Positions 19,200-27,770 of a stretch of DNA of 64,000 bases are shown piece after piece. Source of the stretch: Xanthomonas melonis. GTDB taxonomy: Bacteria > Pseudomonadota > Gammaproteobacteria > Xanthomonadales > Xanthomonadaceae. The notes beneath the pieces were generated by a model, which worked only from the letters and a program-made list of their open reading frames with translations, was not told the origin of the DNA and did not search any database. Both the position numbers and the translations under genes were made by a program. The stretch lies in assembly GCF_020783655.1 (NCBI RefSeq), contig NZ_JAJGQH010000006.1, positions 62,001 through 126,000 on the forward strand. Reading direction: 5' to 3'. Numbering within the stretch: position 1 is the first letter of the stretch; every line of letters starts with the position of its first letter.

Positions 19200-20024
19200 A
19201 TGCAGCCCGAGGTTCTTGCGTTCTTCCACGCCGACAGCAACACCTTCACCTACGTGGTCGCCGATGCGGACTCGGGCGCAGCGGCGGTGATCGACCCAGC
19301 ATTGGATTACGCAGCAGACACCTGCGCCATCGGCAGCCGCATGGCGCAGGCCATCGTCGATGCCGTCGGGCAGCGTCGATGGGAGGTGCAGTGGCTGCTG
19401 GAGACCCATGCCCACGCCGATCACCTGTCTGCTGCACAGTGGCTCAAGCAGCAATGGCCGCAGGCGCGCGTGGGCATCGGCGCCGGAATCGCCCAGGTGC
19501 AGCGGACGCTCGCACCGCTCTATGCATTGCTGCAGGACTTTCGCGCCGACGGCTCGCAATTCGATCATCTGTTCGGCGACGACGAACGCTTCATGCTCGG
19601 CGGCATCCGGGCCCGGGTCATCGCTGTCCCCGGGCACACCAGCGACAGCATCGCGTACCTGATCGGCGACGCGCTGTTTCCCGGCGATTCCTTGTTCATG
19701 CCCGATGCGGGCACCGCGCGTTGCGACTTCCCCGGCGGCGATGCGCGACAGCTCTACGCGTCGATCCAACGTCTGTACGCGCTCGCCGACGACACCCGCG
19801 TGTTCGTCTGCCATGACTACGGTCCAGGCGGCCGGGCGGTGGCGCACCAGACCAGCATCGGCGAACAGCGGCGCAGCAACATCCATGTGCGCGACGGTGT
19901 GGACATCGAGACCTTCGTGGCGCAGCGACAGGCACGCGACGCGACCTTGCCCGAGCCGAAGCTGATCCGTCCCGCGCTACAGGCCAACCTGCAGGCCGGC
20001 CACTGCGGGGATGCAAAGCCCTAG
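19200..20024 (+). CDS. MBL-fold metallo-hydrolase, persulfide-dioxygenase-like
   Basis: 274 residues, cytoplasmic. Metal-binding motifs of the metallo-beta-lactamase fold are present: THAHADH, the His of VPGHTSDS, the bridging Asp in FPGDSLF and the His of VCHDYG. The layout, with a long helix after the first motif and a C-terminal extension naming phosphate-free substrates, resembles the ETHE1/persulfide dioxygenase and BLH groups rather than glyoxalase II. If so, it would oxidise glutathione persulfide to sulfite; that is inference. It is probably cotranscribed with the S1/P1 nuclease (13-bp gap). Confidence 0.78.
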   Translation: MQPEVLAFFHADSNTFTYVVADADSGAAAVIDPALDYAADTCAIGSRMAQAIVDAVGQRRWEVQWLLETHAHADHLSAAQWLKQQWPQARVGIGAGIAQVQRTLAPLYALLQDFRADGSQFDHLFGDDERFMLGGIRARVIAVPGHTSDSIAYLIGDALFPGDSLFMPDAGTARCDFPGGDARQLYASIQRLYALADDTRVFVCHDYGPGGRAVAHQTSIGEQRRSNIHVRDGVDIETFVAQRQARDATLPEPKLIRPALQANLQAGHCGDAKP

Positions 20025-20099
20025 CGCGTAGCCGGCATACGCCACGCGGCTCACGGCACAGCCGTTATGATCGGTGCCCACCACCTGCTGGAGCTTTCC

Positions 20100-20876
20100 A
20101 TGCGCACGATCGGTTTCTGGCAGCGCGCGCTGTGCGTGCTGATGCTCGCCCTGCCCGCCCTGGCCTACGCGCAGGCGGCGCCGGTGACCGTCTTTGCGGC
20201 CGCCAGCCTGAAGGAATCCATGGACGATGCCGCAGCCGCGTACGAGAAGGCCACCGGCACGCCGGTCCGTGTGTCGTATGCGGCGAGCTCGGCGCTGGCG
20301 CGCCAGATCGAGCAGGGCGCGCCGGCGGACGTGTTCTTCTCGGCCGATCTGGAATGGATGGACTACCTGCAGCAACGCGGCCTGGTCGCGCCCGCACAAC
20401 GCCACGATCTGCTCGGCAACACCCTGGTGCTGATCGCGCCCGCCGCCAGCAAGGTGCAGGTGGATCCGCGCGCCGCCGGCAGCATCGCCAAGGCGCTGGG
20501 CGCTGGCGGCCGCCTGGCGCTCGGGCAGACCGGCAGTGTTCCGGCCGGCAAGTACGCGGCCGCAGCACTGCGCAAGCTCGGCCAGTGGGACAGCGTGCAC
20601 GGACGCCTCGCCGAATCGGAGAGCGTGCGTGCGGCACTGATGCTGGTCTCGCGCGGCGAGGCACCGCTGGGCATCGTGTATGGCTCCGATGCACGCGCAG
20701 ACCCCAAGGTGCGCGTGGTGGCGACATTTCCCGCCGACAGTCATGCGCCGATCGTGTACCCGATCGCTGCCTTGAAGAACAGCCGCAACCCGGCCACGGC
20801 GGCCTTCGTGGCCTGGGTGCGCAGCGCGCCGGCCAGGGCGATCTTCGCGCGCCGTGGCTTCTCGCTGCAGGATTGA
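20100..20876 (+). CDS. modA: Molybdate ABC transporter, periplasmic binding protein
   Basis: 258 residues with a signal peptide ending in ALAYAQA. The ModA signature [25 protein letters not shown] is followed by [46 protein letters not shown] and IVYGSDA. It binds molybdate (or tungstate) in the periplasm and delivers it to ModB. It is first in a compact modABC operon. Confidence 0.92.
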   Translation: MRTIGFWQRALCVLMLALPALAYAQAAPVTVFAAASLKESMDDAAAAYEKATGTPVRVSYAASSALARQIEQGAPADVFFSADLEWMDYLQQRGLVAPAQRHDLLGNTLVLIAPAASKVQVDPRAAGSIAKALGAGGRLALGQTGSVPAGKYAAAALRKLGQWDSVHGRLAESESVRAALMLVSRGEAPLGIVYGSDARADPKVRVVATFPADSHAPIVYPIAALKNSRNPATAAFVAWVRSAPARAIFARRGFSLQD

Positions 20877-20886
20877 GGCATCGCGT

Positions 20887-21579
20887 TTGTCGATCTTTAC
20901 CCCGCAGGAGCTGACTGCCATTGGCCTGAGCCTGAAGGTCGCGCTGGTGGCGGCGCTGGCCAGCCTGCCGCCGGGCATCGCCTGCGGCTGGCTGCTGGCG
21001 CGGCGGCGCTTCCCCGGCAAGGCCCTGTTCGACGCGCTGCTGCACCTTCCCCTGGTGATGCCGCCGGTCGTGACCGGCTATGTCTTGCTGATGACGCTGG
21101 GAACGCAGGGACCGATCGGCCGTTGGTTGCTGGAACACTTCGGCGTGCAGTTCGCGTTTCGCTGGACCGGCGCGGCGCTGGCCTGCGCGATCATGGGATT
21201 TCCGCTGATGGTGCGCGCGATCCGGCTGTCGATCGAAGCCACCGACCGCCGTCTCGAGGCGGCCGCCGCCACACTGGGCGCCACGCCATGGCGGGTGTTC
21301 TTCAGCATCACCCTGCCTCTGGCGTGGCCCGGTCTGGTCGCCGGCATGGTGCTGGCATTCGCCAAGGCCCTGGGCGAGTTCGGCGCCACCATCACCTTCG
21401 TCTCGAATATTCCAGGCGAAACGCAGACCCTGTCCTCGGCGATCTACGGGCTGATGCAGGTGCCGGGCATGGAATCGGGCATCTGGCGGCTGGCGGCGGT
21501 GGCACTGGCGATCTCGCTGGCGGCGTTGCTGCTTTCCGAATGGCTGGTGCGCCGACCGCATCCGCGCGAGGACGACTGA
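20887..21579 (+). CDS. modB: Molybdate ABC transporter, permease
   Basis: 230 residues with five to six membrane segments. It contains the ABC permease EAA loop ([26 protein letters not shown]) that contacts ModC, and [16 protein letters not shown]. It probably starts at TTG 20887, matching the family N-terminus [19 protein letters not shown]; a GTG at 20854 would overlap modA and encode an atypical extension. The stop codon overlaps the modC start by one base. Confidence 0.88.
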   Translation: MSIFTPQELTAIGLSLKVALVAALASLPPGIACGWLLARRRFPGKALFDALLHLPLVMPPVVTGYVLLMTLGTQGPIGRWLLEHFGVQFAFRWTGAALACAIMGFPLMVRAIRLSIEATDRRLEAAAATLGATPWRVFFSITLPLAWPGLVAGMVLAFAKALGEFGATITFVSNIPGETQTLSSAIYGLMQVPGMESGIWRLAAVALAISLAALLLSEWLVRRPHPREDD

Positions 21580-22193
21580 TGCTGGATCTTGATCTGCAAT
21601 TGCAGCGCGGCAGCTTCCGGCGGCATGTCGGCATCCAGGACCACGCGCGCGTGGTGGCGCTGGTCGGCCCCTCCGGTGCCGGCAAGACCACCGTCCTCAA
21701 CGCCATCGCCGGCCTGGTGCAGCCGCATGCCGGACACATCCGCATCGACGGGCGCTGCCTGTACGACGACCGGCAGCAGGTGAACCTTCCCACGCACAAG
21801 CGCCGGATCGGCTACGTTTTCCAGGATGCGCGGCTGTTCCCGCATCTGGATGTGCGCGGCAACCTGCGCTACGGCCGACATGCGCGTGGAGCTGTGCACT
21901 TCGGATTCGACGATGTGGTGGCCTTGCTCGGCATCGCGCCGCTGCTGCAGCGCCGGCCACGCAACCTGTCCGGCGGCGAAGCGCAGCGCGTGGCGATCGG
22001 CCGCGCGCTGCTCTCGCAACCGGCACTGCTGCTGTTCGACGAACCCTTGTCTGCCCTGGACCAGGCACGCCGCGAAGAACTGATCCCCTACCTGCAGCGC
22101 GTACGCGACGAAATCCGCCTGCCGATGCTCTACGTCAGCCACAACCCGGACGAAGTACGGCGGATTGCCGATAGCGTGCATGTGCTGGAGTGA
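21579..22193 (+). CDS. modC: Molybdate ABC transporter, ATPase, short form
   Basis: 204 residues containing only the nucleotide-binding domain: Walker [11 protein letters not shown]-loop [13 protein letters not shown], signature [17 protein letters not shown], Walker [13 protein letters not shown] and H-loop [10 protein letters not shown]. The C-terminal MOP/TOBE domain found in the ~350-residue enteric ModC, which binds molybdate and regulates transport, is absent. The gene ends naturally with no trace of that domain in the following 165 bp. Its start overlaps modB by one base. Confidence 0.88.
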   Translation: MLDLDLQLQRGSFRRHVGIQDHARVVALVGPSGAGKTTVLNAIAGLVQPHAGHIRIDGRCLYDDRQQVNLPTHKRRIGYVFQDARLFPHLDVRGNLRYGRHARGAVHFGFDDVVALLGIAPLLQRRPRNLSGGEAQRVAIGRALLSQPALLLFDEPLSALDQARREELIPYLQRVRDEIRLPMLYVSHNPDEVRRIADSVHVLE

Positions 22194-22358
22194 TTTGCGC
22201 CTCGACGAACGAAGACGACCAATTGGCCGAAAGCGGCCCGATGGCAGGCATCGCCATCAATTGCATGATGTTTCCAGTTGGAGAGCCACGCGGTTTCATC
22301 TCTCGCCGGCATCACCGCCCTGCACGCGATGCCACGGCGGCTCGGCTACCCTGCACGG

Positions 22359-24317
22359 ATGACCGATCACCTCACCGACCTGGACTCCGCGCTGGAGTGG
22401 ATCCTGCAGCGTATCGACGGCCCCTTGCGCGTAGGCGCACCGCTGGGCATCGGCAAACCGCATCGGCTCTTGAATGCGCTGTATGGGCGGATCAAGGACA
22501 CTCCGTCGCGGCCGCTGGCGGTGTATACCGCGCTGTCGCTCAATCCGCCCAAGCCGGGTGCGGGGCTGCAGGCACGCTTTGCCGCGCCGTTCATTGCACG
22601 CCACTTCGGCACGGACTTTCCGCGCCTGGAGTACGTCGATGCCATGTTGCGCGATGCCTTGCCGGCGCATGTGCAGGTGGAAGAGTTCTACATGCAATCC
22701 GGCGGTTTGCTGCACTCCACCCAAGCGCAGGCCGATTACACCAGCTTGAACTATACGCATGCCGCGGCCACGGTAGCGCAGCGCGCACCGAACCTGATCG
22801 TGCAGAAGGTGGCGCGCGAGCCCGGTGGCACGCGGCTGTCGTTGTCGTGCAACAACGACATCACCCAGGACACGCTGGATGCCGTGCAGGCATTGCGGTT
22901 GCCGCGCCCGCTGCTGGTGGCCGAGGTGGATCCGCACCTGCCGTGGATCGGCGGTACCGCTGCCGTGGACGCCACGTTCTTCGATCTGATCATCGACCTG
23001 CCCGGCCCGTCGCCTCGCCTGTTCGGCCTGCCGCGACAACCGGTGAGCAGCGTCGACTACGCCATCGGCCTGTATGCCAGCGCGCTGGTACGCGATGGCG
23101 GCACCCTGCAGATCGGCATCGGAACGCTGGCCGATGCCTTGAGTCATGCATTGGTGCTGCGCCACACCGACAACACGACCTACCGGCGCGTATTGCAGGC
23201 ACTGGATCCGGAACTGGCCACACACCCGGCCGTGCAGGCCAGTGGCGGTCTGGAGCCGTTCGCGATCGGGCTGTATGGCTGCAGCGAGATGCTCAACGAG
23301 GGCTTCAAGCAGTTGGTGGACAGCGGCGTGATCCGCCGCAAGGTGCACGACGACCTGCCGCTGATGCAGCGCATGGCCGACGGCAACGCCGATGCCGCCG
23401 ACCACGCGCGCGTGGAGGACGAAGGCCAGTTCCTGCATGGCGCGTTCTATCTCGGCTCACCGGATTTCTACCGCTGGCTGCATGCGTTGGACGATCGCAC
23501 CCGCAGGGCCATCGGCATGCGCCGTATCAGCGAGATCAATCAACTGTATGGTGGCAATGAACCGCTGCAACGCCTGCAGCGGCGCGATGCGCGGTTCTTC
23601 AACTCCTGCATGATGGCCACTGCACTGGGCGCGGCGGTCTCCGATGGCCTTGACGACGGCCGCGTGGTGTCCGGCGTCGGCGGGCAGTACAACTTCGTGG
23701 CGATGGCGCATGCCCTGCCGCAGGCGCGTAGCGTGCTGATGCTGCGTGCCACCCGCGATACCGGCGCACACGCAGCCAGCAATGTACGCTGGAACTACGG
23801 CCACACCACGATTCCACGTCACCTGCGCGATCTGTACATCACTGAATACGGAATCGCCGACCTGCGCCACAAGACCGATCAGCAGTGCGTGCTGGAGATG
23901 GCCGGCATCTGCGATGCCCGCTTCCAGGACGCGCTGCTGGAGCAGGCAAGGCGATCGCGCAAGCTGCGTACGCAGCCGGCGTTGGCTGCACGTGCGCAGC
24001 GCAATACGCCCGAGGCGCTGGGCCGCGCGCTGGCCCCCTTCCGGCGTGATGGCAGCCTGCCGGACTACCCGCTCGGCAGCGATTTCAGCGAGGTCGAACA
24101 GTATCTGCTGCGCGCACTGACCAGGCTCAAGGGTGCGACGGCCGGTCGCGTCGGCAAGGTGACGACCGTGGCCCGTGCACTGCTTGCGTTCCCGCGCGTG
24201 CAGCCCATGGAAATGGCTTGCCTGCAACGCATGGCGCTGGATGCACCGCGCGGCCTCGGCGAACGCGTGCAGGCGCGGCTACTTCTCTACGGCCTGAGAC
24301 AGCAGCATCCTGGCTGA
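22359..24317 (+). CDS. Acetyl-CoA hydrolase/transferase family protein
   Basis: 652 residues, longer than typical family-I CoA transferases (about 430-550). The C-terminal acetyl-CoA hydrolase/transferase domain is recognisable (SGVGGQYNFVAMAHALPQARSVLMLRATR and LYITEYGIADLRHKTDQ), as is the N-terminal half (IGIGTLADALSHALVLRH). It likely moves CoA between acyl groups or hydrolyses acetyl-CoA; the substrate is not evident. The start at ATG 22359 begins MTDHLTDLDSALEW; an ATG at 22329 is possible. It lies 165 bp after modC and is not obviously part of that operon. Confidence 0.82.
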   Translation: MTDHLTDLDSALEWILQRIDGPLRVGAPLGIGKPHRLLNALYGRIKDTPSRPLAVYTALSLNPPKPGAGLQARFAAPFIARHFGTDFPRLEYVDAMLRDALPAHVQVEEFYMQSGGLLHSTQAQADYTSLNYTHAAATVAQRAPNLIVQKVAREPGGTRLSLSCNNDITQDTLDAVQALRLPRPLLVAEVDPHLPWIGGTAAVDATFFDLIIDLPGPSPRLFGLPRQPVSSVDYAIGLYASALVRDGGTLQIGIGTLADALSHALVLRHTDNTTYRRVLQALDPELATHPAVQASGGLEPFAIGLYGCSEMLNEGFKQLVDSGVIRRKVHDDLPLMQRMADGNADAADHARVEDEGQFLHGAFYLGSPDFYRWLHALDDRTRRAIGMRRISEINQLYGGNEPLQRLQRRDARFFNSCMMATALGAAVSDGLDDGRVVSGVGGQYNFVAMAHALPQARSVLMLRATRDTGAHAASNVRWNYGHTTIPRHLRDLYITEYGIADLRHKTDQQCVLEMAGICDARFQDALLEQARRSRKLRTQPALAARAQRNTPEALGRALAPFRRDGSLPDYPLGSDFSEVEQYLLRALTRLKGATAGRVGKVTTVARALLAFPRVQPMEMACLQRMALDAPRGLGERVQARLLLYGLRQQHPG

Positions 24318-24621
24318 CAACGCTGCGCCGCCGCGGCCATCAGCGTCTGCCTTGGGAATCGCCGCCAGGAGAAGCGGTGGCGCGTATCGATGCTCAACGG
24401 GCGAACGGTACCCAGGCACGGCAGCCATTGCCCGAGGTTGACGCGATTCGGCCCGCCGAGATGCGTCTTCTCGTTCTGCCGCTCGCCAACCCGATGTGCT
24501 GGCGCTTCGGATCGTGTGCCGGGAAGCCAATCGACAACGCCGGCCCGTCGCAGTGACGCCAGCCACGTGGCGATGCCGTCATTTCACGTGGATACGAAGG
24601 CAGCTGCGGCAAGGTGCGGGC
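24318..24621. other. 304-bp spacer
   Basis: No gene, repeat or clear terminator is seen. The open frames here have shadow-like composition. It presumably contains the promoter of the L,D-transpeptidase gene. Confidence 0.4.
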
Positions 24622-25626
24622 ATGCCTCTTTCGGACCTGCCCATGCCCTTACGCTCCAATGCTCGTGTTTGCTTGATCGCCCTGGCGCTGGGCGCCGCGC
24701 TACCTGCGCTGGCACAGGCGCCGCAATCTGCAGCCACACCTGCAACACCTGCTGCGATGCCGGCCGAGAAGAGCGTTGCGACCGGCCCGCGCTCGGACCT
24801 GCATGCGCAGGTGCTGCTCGATCGCGCGCATTTTTCGCCAGGTCAGATCGACGGCGAACGCGGCTCCAACCAGAAGCGCGCGATCTCGGGCTTTCAGGCC
24901 GCGCATGGCATCAAGGTGACCGGCGAGATGGACGATGCGACCTGGCAGGCGCTGCAGGCAGAGAGCACGCCGGCGTTGGTGCAGTACACGCTGACCGATG
25001 CCGATGTCGCCGGCCCGTTCCAGCCGATTCCCAAGGGTCCTGCCGAGCAGGCCAAGCTGTCCGCGCTGGGTTACGCCTCGGTCGAAGAAGCGCTCGGTGA
25101 GCGCTTCCATGCGGATCCGGCGCTGCTGCGCCAACTCAATCCAGGCGTGGACCTGAGCAAGGCCGGCAGCGCGATCCAGGTCCCCAATGTCGATGGCGTG
25201 GCGCCGCTCGCCAAACCGGCCAGGTTGGTGGTCGACAAGTCCGATTCGACGCTGCGACTGTTCGATGCGGACGGCAAGGTGTATGCACAGTTCCCGGTGT
25301 CTTCGGGCAGCAAGCACGATCCCTTGCCGATCGGGCGCTGGAAGATCCTGGGCATCTCGCGCGACCCGGTGTTCAAGTACAACCCCAAACTGTTCTGGGA
25401 TGCCAAGAAGGGCGACAAGAAGGCCACGTTGCCGGCCGGACCCAATAATCCGGTCGGCCGGGTCTGGATCGATCTGTCCAAGCCGCATTACGGCCTGCAT
25501 GGCACGCCTGAGCCAGGCCATGTCGGCAAGACCGAATCGCACGGTTGCGTGCGCCTGACCAACTGGGATGTGGTCGCACTGGCCGGCGTGGTCGGACCGT
25601 CGGTCCCGGTGGTGATGCAGGAGTAA
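24622..25626 (+). CDS. L,D-transpeptidase with peptidoglycan-binding domain
   Basis: 334 residues. It has a signal peptide (CLIALALGAALPALAQA), an Ala/Pro linker, and a PG_binding_1 domain (about 58-115, VLLDRAHFSPGQIDGERG). A LysM-like spacer follows (LGYASVEEALGERFHADPALLRQLNP). The C-terminal YkuD domain has the catalytic signature HGTPEP ... ESHGCVRLTNWD. It forms 3-3 peptidoglycan crosslinks or anchors proteins in the periplasm. The start at 24622 follows an AAGG site; ATG 24643 is the alternative. It is cotranscribed with the M23 peptidase 2 bp downstream. Confidence 0.88.
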   Translation: MPLSDLPMPLRSNARVCLIALALGAALPALAQAPQSAATPATPAAMPAEKSVATGPRSDLHAQVLLDRAHFSPGQIDGERGSNQKRAISGFQAAHGIKVTGEMDDATWQALQAESTPALVQYTLTDADVAGPFQPIPKGPAEQAKLSALGYASVEEALGERFHADPALLRQLNPGVDLSKAGSAIQVPNVDGVAPLAKPARLVVDKSDSTLRLFDADGKVYAQFPVSSGSKHDPLPIGRWKILGISRDPVFKYNPKLFWDAKKGDKKATLPAGPNNPVGRVWIDLSKPHYGLHGTPEPGHVGKTESHGCVRLTNWDVVALAGVVGPSVPVVMQE

Positions 25627-25628
25627 GC

Positions 25629-26339
25629 ATGAAACTGCTGATGATGTTGATCGTGGGGCTGGCGATCGGCGCGGGCGGCTACTGGTGGCTGGAGCGCGAC
25701 GTTCCGGAAGCGACGGTGACGCCCTCGGCCAATGCAGCACCCACATCCACGACCGTGGCCCGTCCTGGGAGTGCGCAGGTCGCGCACCCGGCAACGATGG
25801 CCTCATCGCCTGACCCCGCGAAGCCTGCGCCAGCGCCAGCCGCGCAGGATCTTCCAGCACGACCTGCCGCTGCCATTCCCGATGCATCGCCTGTCGCCAC
25901 CGACCTGCTGATCCCCGTGCAGGGTATCGGCCGCAACCAGCTGCAGGACACCTTCACCGACGCGCGTAGCGAGGGCCGCGTGCACGATGCCATCGACATC
26001 CTGGCGCCCGCTGGCACTCCGGTGCTTGCGGTCGCCGATGGCACGGTCGAAAAGCTGTTCGACAGCGAACGCGGTGGCCTGACCGTGTACCAGTTCGAGC
26101 CGAGCGGCACGTACTGCTACTACTATGCGCATCTGCAACGCTACGCCGATGGACTGACCGAAAAACAGGCCGTCACGCGCGGGCAGGTCATCGGTTATGT
26201 CGGCAGTACCGGCAACGCGAATCCTGCAGCGCCGCACCTGCACTTCGAAATCCATCGGCTCGGGCCGGAAAGGCAGTGGTGGAAGGGCGAGGCGGTGAAC
26301 CCCTATCCCATCCTGCATGGCGATCAACGCTTGCAGTAG
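25629..26339 (+). CDS. M23-family (LytM) peptidase
   Basis: 236 residues. One N-terminal membrane anchor (LLMMLIVGLAIGAGGYWWL) is followed by a long Ala/Pro/Thr linker and a C-terminal LytM domain. The zinc ligands of the fold are visible: His and Asp in RVHDAIDI, and the HLHFEIH motif. It should act as a periplasmic endopeptidase or as a regulator of amidases. With the adjacent L,D-transpeptidase it makes a small cell-wall remodelling pair. Confidence 0.87.
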   Translation: MKLLMMLIVGLAIGAGGYWWLERDVPEATVTPSANAAPTSTTVARPGSAQVAHPATMASSPDPAKPAPAPAAQDLPARPAAAIPDASPVATDLLIPVQGIGRNQLQDTFTDARSEGRVHDAIDILAPAGTPVLAVADGTVEKLFDSERGGLTVYQFEPSGTYCYYYAHLQRYADGLTEKQAVTRGQVIGYVGSTGNANPAAPHLHFEIHRLGPERQWWKGEAVNPYPILHGDQRLQ

Positions 26340-26568
26340 CCGGCCGCAGGCATGCCATCTGCGGATCGCGCGCCAGCGACGCCCCACATGGCGTCATGCA
26401 TGACCCGACCCGCGGCCGTCTTGCAGCGAACGCGTGCAGCGCTTCGGGGCTCAGGCTGCGACGGAAGCTGACGATACGAATCGGACACGCCTGGCGGACA
26501 GGAAGCGCTTGCCGACGCATCGACATCCACTCACGCTGGGCGCACCGCTCAAGATACCGAATCGATCG

Positions 26569-27480
26569 ATGGACACGCTGGAATCCTTGCGCATCTTTCT
26601 ACGCGTTGCCGAGCTCGGCAGCTTCACCCAGGCGGCCGAAACCCTGGGCCTGCCCAAGGCGAGCGTGTCGACTGCCGTGCAGCGCCTGGAAGCATCGCTG
26701 GGAACACGGCTCCTGCATCGCACCACGCGACGCGTGCAACTCACCGGCGATGGCACCGCCTATTATCAACGCAGTCGCGATCTGCTCGACGACATGGACG
26801 AGCTGCAAGGCATGTTTCAGCGCGAGCGGGGCCAGTTGCGCGGCCGCCTGCGCGTGGACATGTCGACGGGCATCGCACGCAACTTCGTGATTCCGGCGTT
26901 GCCGGCCTTCCTCGCGCAGCATCGACAGCTGGAAGTGGAAATCAGCGGTACCGACCGCCGCGTGGATGTGGTGCGCGAAGGCTTCGATTGCGTGTTGCGC
27001 GTCGGGGCACTGGAAGACACCAGCCTGGTTGCGCGCCCATTGGGCGCTTTCCGGATCATCAGTTGTGCGAGTGCCGAGTATCTGGCTCGCCGAGGCACCC
27101 CTGGGTGCGTGGAGGATTTGTCCCGACACGATCTGGTGCATTACGCGCCCACATTGGGGCAGCGCGCGCCGGGCTTCGAGTATCACGATGGACAGGCGTA
27201 CCAACTCTTGCCGATGCGCGGGCCGGTCACCGTCAACAACGGCGATGGATATCTCGCTGCCGCTCTGGCCGGACTCGGCATCATCCAGGCGCCGGTCAGC
27301 ACCTTGCGCCCGCATCTGCAGAGCGGCGCCCTGGTCGAAGTCCTGCCGGATCTGCTGCCCGAACCGATGCCCGCCACTCTGCTCTACGCACATCGCCGCC
27401 ATCTGCCGCAACGCGTGCGGGCCTTCATCGAGTGGGTGAGCGAGGTGATGGCGCCGCATCTGCTGCCTCCGGTGCGCTGA
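26569..27480 (+). CDS. LysR-family transcriptional regulator
   Basis: 303 residues. The N-terminal helix-turn-helix is MDTLESLRIFLRVAELGSFT through LPKASVSTAVQRLEASLGTRLLHRTTR. The C-terminal effector domain has the CrgA/DsdC-type layout (LRGRLRVDMSTGIARNFVIP, GTDRRVDVVREGFDCVLRVG, VNNGDGYLAAALAGLGIIQ). Effector and targets are unknown; a divergent target gene is not present, since the preceding genes run the same way and the next gene is convergent. Confidence 0.87.
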   Translation: MDTLESLRIFLRVAELGSFTQAAETLGLPKASVSTAVQRLEASLGTRLLHRTTRRVQLTGDGTAYYQRSRDLLDDMDELQGMFQRERGQLRGRLRVDMSTGIARNFVIPALPAFLAQHRQLEVEISGTDRRVDVVREGFDCVLRVGALEDTSLVARPLGAFRIISCASAEYLARRGTPGCVEDLSRHDLVHYAPTLGQRAPGFEYHDGQAYQLLPMRGPVTVNNGDGYLAAALAGLGIIQAPVSTLRPHLQSGALVEVLPDLLPEPMPATLLYAHRRHLPQRVRAFIEWVSEVMAPHLLPPVR

Positions 27481-27694
27481 GCTGCCGGGGACTGCTGCGA
27501 TGCGTGTCGCCTCTGCGATCGACCAACGCATCGATGCGCTGCAGCCGTCGAGAGAGCCGCACTGCAGTCACGCGCACGGCAATGCGCGATGGTCGAGGCA
27601 TCGCCCTGTTCCCACTGCACGAGAGGGCAGCGAACCAACTGGCCGGCCGGCCAGGTCCGGTGCTTGCTCCACACACGGTCCGCTGCAAACAGGG

Positions 27695-27720
27695 ACAGGC
27701 ATCTTTCGCAAGATGCCTGT
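27695..27720. repeat. Perfect hairpin between lysR and the siderophore receptor
   Basis: An 11-bp perfect stem (ACAGGCATCTT with AAGATGCCTGT) closes a TCGC tetraloop. It lies between convergent genes but has no U-run on either side, so it may be a weak bidirectional terminator or an mRNA-end stabiliser. Confidence 0.6.
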
Positions 27721-27770
27721 GCCAGGTGTCAGCGAGACCGCTCCCTAGGGAAGCTCGAGCGTGCGCCTAC

